This document shows positions 54,201 through 63,340 of a stretch of DNA of 64,000 nt, piece by piece. The translations under genes were made by a program, and so were the position numbers. The notes beneath the pieces were generated by a model. It was given only the letters and a program-made list of their open reading frames with translations, made no database searches and had not been told where the DNA came from. The first letter of the stretch is position 1, and each line of letters opens with the position of its first letter. This DNA is from Segetibacter koreensis DSM 18137 (GTDB lineage Bacteria; Bacteroidota; Bacteroidia; Chitinophagales; Chitinophagaceae), in assembly GCF_000374045.1 (NCBI RefSeq), contig NZ_KB893359.1, positions 1-64,000 on the forward strand, given 5' to 3'.

Positions 54201-54977
54201 TTAAGCAGGCCTGATCCAAATATTGCGGAAGCTAATTGGTTCACTTTTATCGCCATGTGCCTGCAATTTTATAGGTGCAGGACCATGTTTTTTGCGATAA
54301 GCGGGTTGACCAATGTATTGAGTAGGGCCTTTTAGCTCTGTATTGTTTTGTACCAGAACACCATTAAAATAAACTGTCACTCGGGCAGGGCTTAGCAAAC
54401 TTCCATCTTCATTAAAACGTGGAGCTTTCCATGCAACATCATAATTTTGCCATTCTCCCGCAGGAAGATTAGGATTTACCAGTGGAGCAAACTGCTTGTA
54501 AATACTGCCCGCCTGTCCATTCACGTACGTTTTGTTTTCGTAGTTATCCAGTATTTGCAATTCATACCCCTCGTCGCCCTTGCCTATGGAAGCAAGAAAT
54601 AAACCGCTGTTGCCCCTTGCCTGGCCAGAACCGGTAATATTTTTAGGTACACGCCATTCTACATGCAATTGGTAATCCTGGAAAGACTGTTTGGTTTGTA
54701 TATTACCGCCGCTTTTATTTACCGTCATTATTCCTCCCGATACATTCCAGGTAGCAGGTTTGGTAGTGTCATCAGTAGTTACCCAATTATCAAGGTTTTT
54801 TCCATCAAATAAAATAATGGCATCTGAAGGAGGTTTCGTGCTCGTAACCGGCCCCGGAGTAACTTTTGGAGGTACGGGTGTATAAAATTCCGTATCTTCC
54901 GGCTTCCCATTTTGCTGAGCTACAGCTATGCTCATGCTTACTGCTAATGCAACTAAAGAACACAAAGATTTCTTCAT
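54201..54977 (-). CDS. DUF1080 (3-keto-disaccharide hydrolase family) secreted protein
   Basis: 258 residues with a signal peptide (CSLVALAVSMSIAVAQ). The LamG-like fold of DUF1080 is clear: DAIILFDGKNLDNWVTTDD, WNVSGGIMTVNKSGGNIQTK, YQLHVEWRVP, GNSGLFLASIGKGDEGYELQ and PIKLQAHGDKSEPISFRNIW. Some family members hydrolyse 3-keto-glycosides, and others may only bind sugars. It is monocistronic, with a terminator at 54127. Confidence 0.93.
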   Translation of the reverse strand: MKKSLCSLVALAVSMSIAVAQQNGKPEDTEFYTPVPPKVTPGPVTSTKPPSDAIILFDGKNLDNWVTTDDTTKPATWNVSGGIMTVNKSGGNIQTKQSFQDYQLHVEWRVPKNITGSGQARGNSGLFLASIGKGDEGYELQILDNYENKTYVNGQAGSIYKQFAPLVNPNLPAGEWQNYDVAWKAPRFNEDGSLLSPARVTVYFNGVLVQNNTELKGPTQYIGQPAYRKKHGPAPIKLQAHGDKSEPISFRNIWIRPA

Positions 54978-55126
54978 TCTGGCTATTTTTGTTTAAAAGA
55001 TTTATTTCATTCAAATATCAAAAAAAATATAACAATCGCGGTAAAAACTTTACCTGCTTTATTTGTTTCAGTTGTTAAAAAGGTGGTGATCGGCAGAGAG
55101 TTTGACATGTCTGCCTTCGCAAAAAT

Positions 55127-56140
55127 TTAGAACTTATAAATTATCCCCGGCATAACTGCACCATTTAAATAATTAAATGTATAAGTAAGTTCTCCTCTTT
55201 TTTTTGCAGTTGCGGCCGAACCCACCACTTGCCTGTTTCTTTTTACAACTTGTTTTGCGCACAAGTATCCCATAGCAAGAGCAAGCGGGTAATCACTTGC
55301 CCAGTGTACTTTATTATTAATCATAGCGTAGCCAACCAGTCCTGTTATAGAATACCCTACTGGTTTAATCCATTTTTTCTCGGGATAATTTTCAGAAAAA
55401 ATAGTAACTGACGACATTAATGTAGCAAGATGACCTGATGGAAACGCATCAAAATTAGGCGTATGATTCTGGTATTGTGAAAAAGAGGGTAAAAAATTCC
55501 ATTTCCCTCCTGGTGTAGTAGTTTCACTTGGGCTTTGCCTGCCTGTTACTCTTTTCACTATTTGTGTACTTACACCCATAAGTATAAACGCTTCTGCTAA
55601 TTGACTCGCTGTACTTAAAGCTCTGTAATCTTTATTTATTTTGCCATAAGTGTATAGCCCCGCGCCAATCAACAGGCTTGGGAAGCCTTGCCCTACCTGG
55701 TATAAAGCTGTGTTTACATTTGCAGGCAATCTAAAGAGACTTACATCTTTGCCACCCATTTTAAAATTTAAAAGGTTTTTATTTTTTTCTTCGGCGTGGA
55801 GGTGAATGTTATCAGAAAATTGAATAACCCCATCAGCAATGGCCTGGTCGCAAAGCAACAATAGTCCTGTACTGCCTGCTATCAGAAGCCACGGCTTTAC
55901 ACTTTCTTTTTTAAAAGCTGCGGAAGCAATACCCGCAGCATCACCCGGAAGATTTCTGATAAAACCAAATTGTCTAGGCTTGGTGTAAACAAGCGATTTA
56001 CCATTGCCTACGTTATATACCATCTCGTCATTTATCCTGGTAATTTTTTTATCCTTATTTATACTATCATTCGTCGCCTGAGAACGGACCACAGAATAGT
56101 GAATGATGATTAGAAGAAGTATCGCTATTTTTTTGAACAT
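55127..56140 (-). CDS. PAP2-type membrane phosphatase, exported
   Basis: 337 residues. An N-terminal signal (IAILLLIIIHYSVVRSQ) and several hydrophobic spans are present. The three phosphatase motifs of the PAP2/vanadium haloperoxidase superfamily are KRVTGRQSPSE, DAFPSGHLATLMS and INNKVHWASDYPLALAMGYL. Such enzymes act on lipid phosphates (undecaprenyl-PP, phosphatidic acid or lipid A phosphates) at the envelope. The substrate is not predictable. Confidence 0.92.
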   Translation of the reverse strand: MFKKIAILLLIIIHYSVVRSQATNDSINKDKKITRINDEMVYNVGNGKSLVYTKPRQFGFIRNLPGDAAGIASAAFKKESVKPWLLIAGSTGLLLLCDQAIADGVIQFSDNIHLHAEEKNKNLLNFKMGGKDVSLFRLPANVNTALYQVGQGFPSLLIGAGLYTYGKINKDYRALSTASQLAEAFILMGVSTQIVKRVTGRQSPSETTTPGGKWNFLPSFSQYQNHTPNFDAFPSGHLATLMSSVTIFSENYPEKKWIKPVGYSITGLVGYAMINNKVHWASDYPLALAMGYLCAKQVVKRNRQVVGSAATAKKRGELTYTFNYLNGAVMPGIIYKF

Positions 56141-56262
56141 AAAATACTTAGATTATTAGAACACCGGATTTTATTTTAAGAAGGAAAATTTTTTGGCAAG
56201 CTAATATATTAAGCCTAATTAATTTTTATAAAAACAGTATAAATTATTTAAAAGCACATTTT

Positions 56263-57528
56263 CTATTTAAACTGAAAGTATATTAAAGTGATTGCAGAGG
56301 CAATCATTAAAACCAGGGTTATGCCACCAAAAAGATTTGATATCAGGGAGTTTGTATGCTCTTTCATTATCTTTTTGTTATTACCAATGTGCAAAATAAT
56401 AGCAACTAAAGGAGGCGCGGTCAACCCATACAAAATAGCCGTATAGTAAAGCGCTTTTATAGGACTGATGCCAATAAAATCTAAGGACAACCCAACGAGA
56501 AGAGAAATGATAATGGAAATATAAAAAGGCTTTGCCTCAGGAAACTTTTTATTAAGTCCTGCATCCCAACCAAATGTTTCTGCCAGCATATATGATTGCG
56601 AACCTGCAAGAACGGGTATTGCCAATAACCCAGTGCCTATTACTCCGATTGCAAATACAAGATATGTCATCTTTCCTGCAATTGGCTCAAGCGCTTTGGC
56701 TGCCTGGTCTATTGTTTCAATATGCCTTACACCCGCGGTATACAAAACAGTTCCGGCGGTAAGAATAATAAAAAACATAACGATATTAGAGAAAAGCATT
56801 CCAATATTTACGTCGAGTTTCATTTCATCAAGCACACGTTTATTTACTATTATTTTTCTGTGACTTTGCTCATTACTTTCTACCTCCATCGTTGCCTGCC
56901 AGAAAAAAAGATAAGGAGAAACAGTGGTACCAAGAATAGCAACCAATATGGATAAAAACGCTTTATCAAATCTTATCGTTGGTATAATGGTACTTTTTGC
57001 AATAACTGCCCAGTCTTGTTTTACCATAAAAGGAACAGCAATATATAACAGCAATGAAATACAAAGCCACTTCAAAATCATTGCTATTTTTTGATAAGGA
57101 TACTTTATGATCACGTACAAGAGCAAAGCGGTAAACCCTACGCAAAAAACTGCTACTGGCACTTTAGGAAAAATCATATGCGCAACAGCTCCCATGCCTT
57201 GTATATCGGCCCCAATGTTGAGAGTAATTGCAGGAAATCCAAATAATAACATTGAATAAAGAACCGTTTTTGAATAATTTTTTTTTAATGTAACTGTTAG
57301 CCCCTGTGCAGTTACAAGACCAATTCTTGCACACATACCCTGTATGGCAGCCATTAACGGAAAAGTGATCAGTGAGGTCCAGAGAGTTGAATAACCAAAT
57401 TGGGAACCCGCCTGCGAATAAGTTGCAATGCCTGAAGGATCGTCATCACTGGCACCGGTTATCAATCCCGGACCTAAAATTTTAATAACTCTTTTAATTT
57501 TAGCTAAAACCTTTGTTGAATTATTCAT
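56263..57528 (-). CDS. Nramp-related divalent cation transporter with atypical metal site
   Basis: 421 residues, about eleven membrane spans. In classic Nramp proteins the TM1 motif is DPGN and the TM6 motif is MPH. Here they read DDDPSGIATYSQAG (Asp30-Pro-Ser-Gly) and GTTVSPYLFFWQA (Ser204-Pro-Tyr), so the metal-binding Asn and Met are both missing while the Asp is kept. Other conserved parts are TAQGLTVTLKKNYS and LLAIPVLAGSQSYMLAETFG. This suggests a branch with changed selectivity, such as Mg2+ or another hard cation, which is an inference. It is monocistronic. Confidence 0.85.
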   Translation of the reverse strand: MNNSTKVLAKIKRVIKILGPGLITGASDDDPSGIATYSQAGSQFGYSTLWTSLITFPLMAAIQGMCARIGLVTAQGLTVTLKKNYSKTVLYSMLLFGFPAITLNIGADIQGMGAVAHMIFPKVPVAVFCVGFTALLLYVIIKYPYQKIAMILKWLCISLLLYIAVPFMVKQDWAVIAKSTIIPTIRFDKAFLSILVAILGTTVSPYLFFWQATMEVESNEQSHRKIIVNKRVLDEMKLDVNIGMLFSNIVMFFIILTAGTVLYTAGVRHIETIDQAAKALEPIAGKMTYLVFAIGVIGTGLLAIPVLAGSQSYMLAETFGWDAGLNKKFPEAKPFYISIIISLLVGLSLDFIGISPIKALYYTAILYGLTAPPLVAIILHIGNNKKIMKEHTNSLISNLFGGITLVLMIASAITLIYFQFK

Positions 57529-57764
57529 CTATTATTACCAATGTAAATGAAACATGTAATGCAATATAAAGACATTTAGAATCTTACAATGAATATAATA
57601 AAAGAGAACTTTCTAAAGTATTTGAACATGTTTCAATAGACAGAAAGAGATTTTTACCATGTCTTTAAAAAAGAAATAGTGTTGTTAAATTATAATTGAA
57701 AAACAAAGCAAAATGAATTGGTATACTTATTGAATTACTCCTTTAACAAAAAAGCAAAAAAATT

Positions 57765-57965
57765 ATGAAAAAAGCCGTAATGACGATCATGTTATTTGCA
57801 GGTATAGCTATCGGAGCTTCTGCACAGGAAGGAACTTTACAAAAAGAAAAGGTGAAAAAAACTTCTACGATTCCACAAAAAGTACATAATACTTTTAGCA
57901 AGCACAAAAAATACAGTGGTGTGAAAGTTAAACGCAAAGTGGACAAACCGTCATCATCGCACTAA
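57765..57965 (+). CDS. Small secreted basic protein
   Basis: 66 residues. A signal peptide (VMTIMLFAGIAIGASAQ) precedes a 44-residue mature peptide rich in Lys, Thr and Ser (KEKVKKTSTIPQKVHNTFSK, HKKYSGVKVKRKVDKPSSSH) with no Cys. It resembles the small basic periplasmic proteins common in Bacteroidota, whose function is unknown. It has its own terminator at 57980. Reality is supported by the signal peptide, the terminator and a plausible start. Confidence 0.7.
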   Translation: MKKAVMTIMLFAGIAIGASAQEGTLQKEKVKKTSTIPQKVHNTFSKHKKYSGVKVKRKVDKPSSSH

Positions 57966-57979
57966 AATTAATTTATACT

Positions 57980-58012
57980 AAAAAGCCCGCTGATTTATCA
58001 ACGGGCTTTTTT
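57980..58012. terminator. Bidirectional terminator between convergent genes
   Basis: AAAAAGCCCG (57980-57989) and CGGGCTTTTT (58002-58011), with extra pairing TGAT/ATCA inside the loop. It lies between the convergent small secreted protein and alpha/beta hydrolase genes. Confidence 0.92.
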
Positions 58013-58027
58013 ATGCACACTCACACT

Positions 58028-58867
58028 TTAGGCTCCAATAAATTCAAGCAGATCTTTATTCAGCCTTTCTTTTTCTGTATACCACAGACCGTGTGGCGCT
58101 CCTTCATATTCAATAAGTTTAGCATTAGCGATCAGACGCGCAGACTGCCGGGCTGTTGGATCAATGGGTACAGTTTTATCGCTATCTCCGTGTATGATAA
58201 GTGTAGGCACATGTATAGCGGCAGCATCCTTTCTAAAGTCAGTTTTTGAAAAAGCATGAATGCAGTCGATAGTTGCTTTGGGCGACCCGGATGTGCATAT
58301 TCTCCATGACCAATGCAAAAATTCACTACTTACGGGGTGCTTTATAAAATTGACACCATAAAAAACTTTACCGAAAGTGTCAAGAAAGCTCGGCCGGTCT
58401 TCCTTTAACTTTTGTATAAATTCTTCAAACATTTCCCCCGGAACCCCATCTGGATTATCATCAGTTTTTAGCATATACGGCACTACAGCGCTTACCAATA
58501 CAACCTTAGATACTCTTGCACCTCCAAACAAACCAAAATAACGTGCGATTTCTCCACCACCCATCGAAAATCCAACTAATGTTACATCATGCAGATCCAG
58601 TTCATCAAGCAATGCTTTTAGATCGCCCGCCATCGTATTATAATCGTACCCTTGCCAGGGCTGATCAGATTTGCCAAAACCGCGGCGGTCATAGGTTATG
58701 CATCTGAGGCCCTTGTTGGCCAGTTCCATAACCTGGTATTCCCACATCTGGTGATCGAGCGGCCAGCCGTGAATAAAAACTACGGGCTTTCCGGATCCCC
58801 AGTCTTCATAATATATTTCTATAGGTGTTGCAGAATTCTGAGCAGATTTTACATAAGGCATAAACAA
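58028..58867 (-). CDS. Alpha/beta-hydrolase (non-haem peroxidase-like esterase)
   Basis: 279 residues (277 if the second ATG at 58861 is used). The fold motifs are HGWPLDHQMWEYQVMELAN, nucleophile elbow GFSMGGGE (Ser about 97), acid in HGDSDKTVPIDPTARQ and base His in GAPHGLWYTEKE. The pattern is that of cofactor-free haloperoxidases/arylesterases. It has no signal peptide, so it is cytoplasmic. The substrate is unknown. Confidence 0.92.
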   Translation of the reverse strand: MFMPYVKSAQNSATPIEIYYEDWGSGKPVVFIHGWPLDHQMWEYQVMELANKGLRCITYDRRGFGKSDQPWQGYDYNTMAGDLKALLDELDLHDVTLVGFSMGGGEIARYFGLFGGARVSKVVLVSAVVPYMLKTDDNPDGVPGEMFEEFIQKLKEDRPSFLDTFGKVFYGVNFIKHPVSSEFLHWSWRICTSGSPKATIDCIHAFSKTDFRKDAAAIHVPTLIIHGDSDKTVPIDPTARQSARLIANAKLIEYEGAPHGLWYTEKERLNKDLLEFIGA

Positions 58868-59066
58868 AAATTTATTTGTTGAATAATTGATTTATTCTTT
58901 TGAAAAGTTCCTGCCAACATTTGTAATCTATTGTCTCAAACTGTACAACTTTAATTGAACCTTTGTTGCGACGCTCCGTTTGTCTGCAACACTCTCTGCA
59001 GCTTTTTTCAAAGGCTTTTGTCAATTAAATATCCAGTTATAAAATTAAAAATACTGTGTTCGATGT

Positions 59067-60965
59067 TTATTTCAAAATGGGTAAAATAATTTTGCTTGCT
59101 TCGTTTTGATTATGATAAATACTGATATTAGATTTTTTAAAATCAGTATCCTTTGCATGATAGATATCTACAAACTGCTGAGGATTTCTGTCAACCAATG
59201 GAAACCAGGTGCTTTGAATTTGGACCATAATTCGATGACCTTTCTTAAATGCGTGTGCAATATCTCCTAACTTATATTTCACCCTTTCCGTCTTTCCGGG
59301 TGTAAAAGGCGATGGCTTTTCATAACTGTTTCTGTATCGTCCTCTCATAATCTCTCCGTGTACTAACATCTGGTATCCGCCCATAGGATACTTGACAACA
59401 GCATTAGTATCAGCATAAATATCAACTGCGTTATAAGATAAATAATCAGGAAAAACATCTATTATTTTCACAACAAAGTCTGCATCAGTAGTTGTAATGC
59501 TGGTCATAAGGTCTGCAACAACATTACCCGTTACAGTAACATCTTCAGTTAAAGTATCTGTTTGAAAAACCAAGACATCAGGCCTTCTTGCTGCAAAACG
59601 CTGGTCGTCTGTCATATAGTTCCTCGTCCTGTTAAAATGTACATCTTCCGTATACGGAACCGGTTTTGAAGGGTCACTTGTATATTCACTAAAACCTTTA
59701 TTGCCTGTTGGTTTACTCCAGTCAAGTTTGCCGTCATTTTGCAAATACAGTTCTTTCTCCGTTTTTTCCGCCGGCGGCCATTGAGAAAAAGTTTTCCATT
59801 CATTTGCTCCACTTATAAAAATGTTTGCCTCAGCAATCTTCGAAACATCATTTTTTTCCTTAAGAAAATGATCAAAGAAAGGAATTTCAATATTCTGCTG
59901 GTACCATTGGGCCGTATTGCTGCCGAACTCTACATTACCAAGGTGCGTACCATCATTACTTGTCCATTGCCCGTGATACCAGGGACCCATCACTAATTTA
60001 TTAAATTCTTTGCCCGGGTTATTTTGTTCCGCCGCTTTATAGGCGTTCCATGCGCCCCAGTTGTCTTCTGCATCAAATAAACCTCCTACCCATAACATTG
60101 CAGGTTTCAGACTCTTTGTAGCATTACGGGCATCACGTGCTCTCCACCAGCTATCGTAGTCGGGATGACTCATAATATCTTTCCAAAAAGGAACACTATC
60201 ACCTAACAGTTTGGTAAGATGAGGCAGAGAACCGGCTTCAAGGTAAAATTTATAATTATCATGAACAGAATACCCGACGGATCTTGCAGGCAGAGAAGTT
60301 GGCCGCGGATGAGGCTGGCCAAAACCAGAGCCTAGTGCCGAATAAAAATCGAAAGCATCCATTTGAAAAAAGGCTCCGTTATGATGAAAATCATCGCCGA
60401 TAAACCAGTTGGTAACAGGTGCCTGTGGACTGACTGCTTTCAATGCCGGATGGTTGCTGGCAGCAGCCATGGTAGAATAAAAGCCGGGATACGAAATCCC
60501 AAATACGCCTACATTGCCATTGTTATTGTCAAGATTTTTTATGAGCCAGTCTATCGTATCATAAGTATCGCTTGATTCATCTATATCATTTTTCGTTTTT
60601 TTGTTTGGGTTGTATGGCCTTACATTCATAAATACACCTTCACTCATCCATCTTCCACGTACATCCTGTTTCACCAAAATGTACTCGCCTTTTGCGTAAT
60701 TTTTTTTATAACTATCCCAGTACTCTCCGGCGTATTCTTTTTCTCCATAAGGTTTGCAAGAGTAAGGTGTTCTTGTCAGCAAGACAGGATGTTTTTCTTT
60801 TGTATCTTTTGGGGCATAAATGGAAGTAAAAAGTTTTATACCATCACGCATTGGAATATATACTTCCTTTTTCTCGTAATTCTGTACAAACCAAACCGAG
60901 TCTTCCTTTTGAGCAAGTAAGAGAAAGGGAAAACAAATAAGAAAAAGAGTAAAAGTGCGCTTCAT
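59067..60965 (-). CDS. CocE/NonD family (X-Pro dipeptidyl-peptidase-like) hydrolase, exported
   Basis: 632 residues with a signal peptide (TFTLFLICFPFLLLAQ). The N-terminal S15 alpha/beta-hydrolase has the nucleophile elbow GVFGISYPGFYSTMAAA, and the helical cap region and C-terminal jelly-roll (VTGNVVADLMTSITTTDADF, KGHRIMVQIQSTWFPLVDRN) follow. Such enzymes are acyl esterases, beta-lactam or amino-acid ester hydrolases. It is secreted to the periplasm or beyond. The substrate is unknown, and no operon partner is seen. Confidence 0.93.
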   Translation of the reverse strand: MKRTFTLFLICFPFLLLAQKEDSVWFVQNYEKKEVYIPMRDGIKLFTSIYAPKDTKEKHPVLLTRTPYSCKPYGEKEYAGEYWDSYKKNYAKGEYILVKQDVRGRWMSEGVFMNVRPYNPNKKTKNDIDESSDTYDTIDWLIKNLDNNNGNVGVFGISYPGFYSTMAAASNHPALKAVSPQAPVTNWFIGDDFHHNGAFFQMDAFDFYSALGSGFGQPHPRPTSLPARSVGYSVHDNYKFYLEAGSLPHLTKLLGDSVPFWKDIMSHPDYDSWWRARDARNATKSLKPAMLWVGGLFDAEDNWGAWNAYKAAEQNNPGKEFNKLVMGPWYHGQWTSNDGTHLGNVEFGSNTAQWYQQNIEIPFFDHFLKEKNDVSKIAEANIFISGANEWKTFSQWPPAEKTEKELYLQNDGKLDWSKPTGNKGFSEYTSDPSKPVPYTEDVHFNRTRNYMTDDQRFAARRPDVLVFQTDTLTEDVTVTGNVVADLMTSITTTDADFVVKIIDVFPDYLSYNAVDIYADTNAVVKYPMGGYQMLVHGEIMRGRYRNSYEKPSPFTPGKTERVKYKLGDIAHAFKKGHRIMVQIQSTWFPLVDRNPQQFVDIYHAKDTDFKKSNISIYHNQNEASKIILPILK

Positions 60966-61201
60966 AAGGTTTTATTTTTTTTTGTAGATATTCTCAAAAG
61001 GGTTAAAAATTATTGACACTTTTTTATTAAAAAAGCTTTATCTGTGAATTGTTCATTGCCAAACATTCCTCCTGCTTTAGAATCATTATTTTTTTAAAAA
61101 GTTGCTATGAAAGCACAGAGGAACTTCAAAAATAAAGGAGCTGCATTAATTGCAACTCCTAAAAAACGTATTATACATATTTCATTCAAATATAAAAGCA
61201 G

Positions 61202-62233
61202 TTACCGTAAGCTCAGTAAAAAACCTATTGTAAAGTTAGCGTCCCAGTCAAAAACGAAAGTATCACACTTTGTTGCGTCAACGATTCCCTTGTATATATT
61301 TAGTCCTGATGCCATTTTTTTATCCGCTGCTTTATACGTATTTGGAGGATTTAACACTGTATATCTTTCATCACCGTTTCGGGTTTGTTTCGCTAATGTA
61401 AATGGAACGCCACCAAGTATAAAACCAACGTTGCGTTTTCCCTCAGGTATTTTAGCTGCCTCGGCTTTTACTTCATTATAAACTGCATCATCAGATGTAC
61501 CCTTTTCATAATATTTTGCTCCGGGCAATTCGATTGCTTTCAGACTCGTACCTTCCTGCCAGGAAACTTTTGTATTACCAGAACCAATGTCTACCAAAAA
61601 TGAATTATCCTGGAAGGATGGTGGTACAGTTGCTTTAAGCGCAAATTTTCCTTCCTGTTCAGGCGTTACTAAGTTTACAACATAACCCATTTTTTTTAAT
61701 TCATTAGATATGATGGCTGTCTTCGGTTCCTTTTGTGCACCAGAAGAAATAACAAAATGCATATCATTTTTCGAAACACCTTTTTCAAACATCTGTGCAA
61801 GATATTTTTTAAGGCCTGCCCGAATATCTTCAGTGGTAGCAAGTCCTTCGTACGCCAATGACTCACCAAAATCTTTTGAAACTATTTCCCATCTTTTTTG
61901 ATTATCCATATTAATTACAAAAGAATTAAATCCGGTTGCCCCAACTTCTACTACGCCTTTGAGTTTGCCATTTACGGGCTTTTCGGCTGTATAATCAAAA
62001 GTTCTGTTTTCTGTCTTTGCAGTGGTATTATTAGACTTTGTCTGCTCATTACCCGAAGTGGAGCCGGCATCGCCTGATTTGGCCCTGCCTTCACTGTCCG
62101 CAGCAGGTGCAGTTGTTGTTGTAACCGAAGAATCCTGGTTTGTATTTTGAGGCAGATAACGTTTAAAAAGAAAAAAGGCTAATATGCCTAATATCAGAAA
62201 AATAGCAATCTTTCCACCTGGCTTTAGTTTCAT
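61202..62233 (-). CDS. Membrane-anchored Ppx/GppA-like actin-fold protein
   Basis: 343 residues. One N-terminal span (IAIFLILGILAFFLFKRYL), then a Thr/Ser/Asn-rich linker (to about residue 75), then an ASKHA-like domain. First lobe: GVVEVGATGFNSFVINMD, where Ppx/GppA has an IDxGSNS strand. Second lobe: NSFLVDIGSGNTKVSW, the counterpart of the DIGGGS motif, preceded by HFVISSGAQKEP and VVNLVTPEQEGKFAL. These features suggest an exopolyphosphatase/GppA relative facing the periplasm. Catalytic Glu and other residues were not verified. It is third in a minus-strand three-gene cluster. Confidence 0.65.
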   Translation of the reverse strand: MKLKPGGKIAIFLILGILAFFLFKRYLPQNTNQDSSVTTTTAPAADSEGRAKSGDAGSTSGNEQTKSNNTTAKTENRTFDYTAEKPVNGKLKGVVEVGATGFNSFVINMDNQKRWEIVSKDFGESLAYEGLATTEDIRAGLKKYLAQMFEKGVSKNDMHFVISSGAQKEPKTAIISNELKKMGYVVNLVTPEQEGKFALKATVPPSFQDNSFLVDIGSGNTKVSWQEGTSLKAIELPGAKYYEKGTSDDAVYNEVKAEAAKIPEGKRNVGFILGGVPFTLAKQTRNGDERYTVLNPPNTYKAADKKMASGLNIYKGIVDATKCDTFVFDWDANFTIGFLLSLR

Positions 62234-62277
62234 TTTGTTTTGTTTATTATTAATAGTTAATAGTTGGGAACTGTTTA

Positions 62278-63297
62278 TTATTTTTTATTGAAAATGTCAA
62301 GATATTTATTGCGGCTGTCCATATTAGAAGTGTTTTCAATGTTAGCTGCCGAAGATTGAATTGAATCAGAATAATTGAAGGTTCTATCAACATCTAACCG
62401 GGTTGCGGTTTGTGCCGCAATCGAAACTTTGGCAGCATCTTTCAAATCCTGCGCATTCATTGCCTGTGAAGTAATCTGAATGGCAGATCTTATGCCGCCA
62501 ATTTTGTTAGCAACATCCTGCCTTATCTTTTGTATGGCTGTATCGGCATCGGTATTTAAATCTGTATTTCCTGTAAATGCTTTCATCGCTTTTGCCATCG
62601 TTGCTGAGGCAGTTGTAACCGCATCATATTTTGCCTTTTGTATTTTAATCGTATTTTTTGAATTTAAAAGGGCCACACCTGATTTACGGTAAGCTTTATC
62701 TGCAAATACTACCAGGTTTTTTACATCATTTGCCACCGGCTTTACAGAGTCTATGAAATCTTTTGAATTATTAAAATTGGTTGAAGAAGTTTCGAGCGCA
62801 AGCTGCGTGTCAAAATCGTCGGGATTTTTCTGAAGCCGCGACTGGCATAGTCTCACTTCCTCCTGCGCCTGCCTGAGGTTTTTTTCATTTTCTTCCAACT
62901 GTAGTTGCAGAGATGACTCCTGCGCTTTCAGTTTTTCTCCATGAATCCGTAACTGTTCTCTATCTTTTTCTGCTTCCTCTACCTGCAGGTTTAAAATGTT
63001 CCAGGGGTTCATTTCTATCGCCCAACCCAACGTACCCTGTGCAATAGCTTCTGAAAAGTACCTGATTCCTCTCCAGAATTTTGGGTTCGTTAAAATCATT
63101 AATAACACAATTGCCACTGCAATACCTATTATCAATTGCACAGTTCCCCAAACCACTGATAAGAGAAAAGGAAGCACGTACATATAGAATAGCAGAGCAA
63201 GACCTCCAAGTATAATAACCGTCATTATTGTTCCCCAGGTTTTTTTCGGGTCACCTTTAGGAAGCTCGAAATTCGATGGTATTAGTTCGTTTGCCAT
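62278..63297 (-). CDS. Membrane coiled-coil protein of unknown function
   Basis: 339 residues. Two adjacent membrane spans at about 22-75 (TIMTVIILGGLALLFYMYVL and LIIGIAVAIVLLMIL). A coiled coil of heptad-rich sequence follows (EEAEKDREQLRIHGEKLKAQ, SLQLQLEENEKNLRQAQEEV), then a long helical region (LDTDADTAIQKIRQDVANKI-type pattern, DAAKVSIAAQTATRLDVDRT). The topology leaves a large soluble helical domain. No family is recognised. It is the middle gene of the cluster, 44 nt from each neighbour, so it is likely co-transcribed. Confidence 0.75.
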   Translation of the reverse strand: MANELIPSNFELPKGDPKKTWGTIMTVIILGGLALLFYMYVLPFLLSVVWGTVQLIIGIAVAIVLLMILTNPKFWRGIRYFSEAIAQGTLGWAIEMNPWNILNLQVEEAEKDREQLRIHGEKLKAQESSLQLQLEENEKNLRQAQEEVRLCQSRLQKNPDDFDTQLALETSSTNFNNSKDFIDSVKPVANDVKNLVVFADKAYRKSGVALLNSKNTIKIQKAKYDAVTTASATMAKAMKAFTGNTDLNTDADTAIQKIRQDVANKIGGIRSAIQITSQAMNAQDLKDAAKVSIAAQTATRLDVDRTFNYSDSIQSSAANIENTSNMDSRNKYLDIFNKK

Positions 63298-63340
63298 TAG
63301 TTTTGTTTTTTTAAAATAATTTGTAATGCCTGATTTTTCA

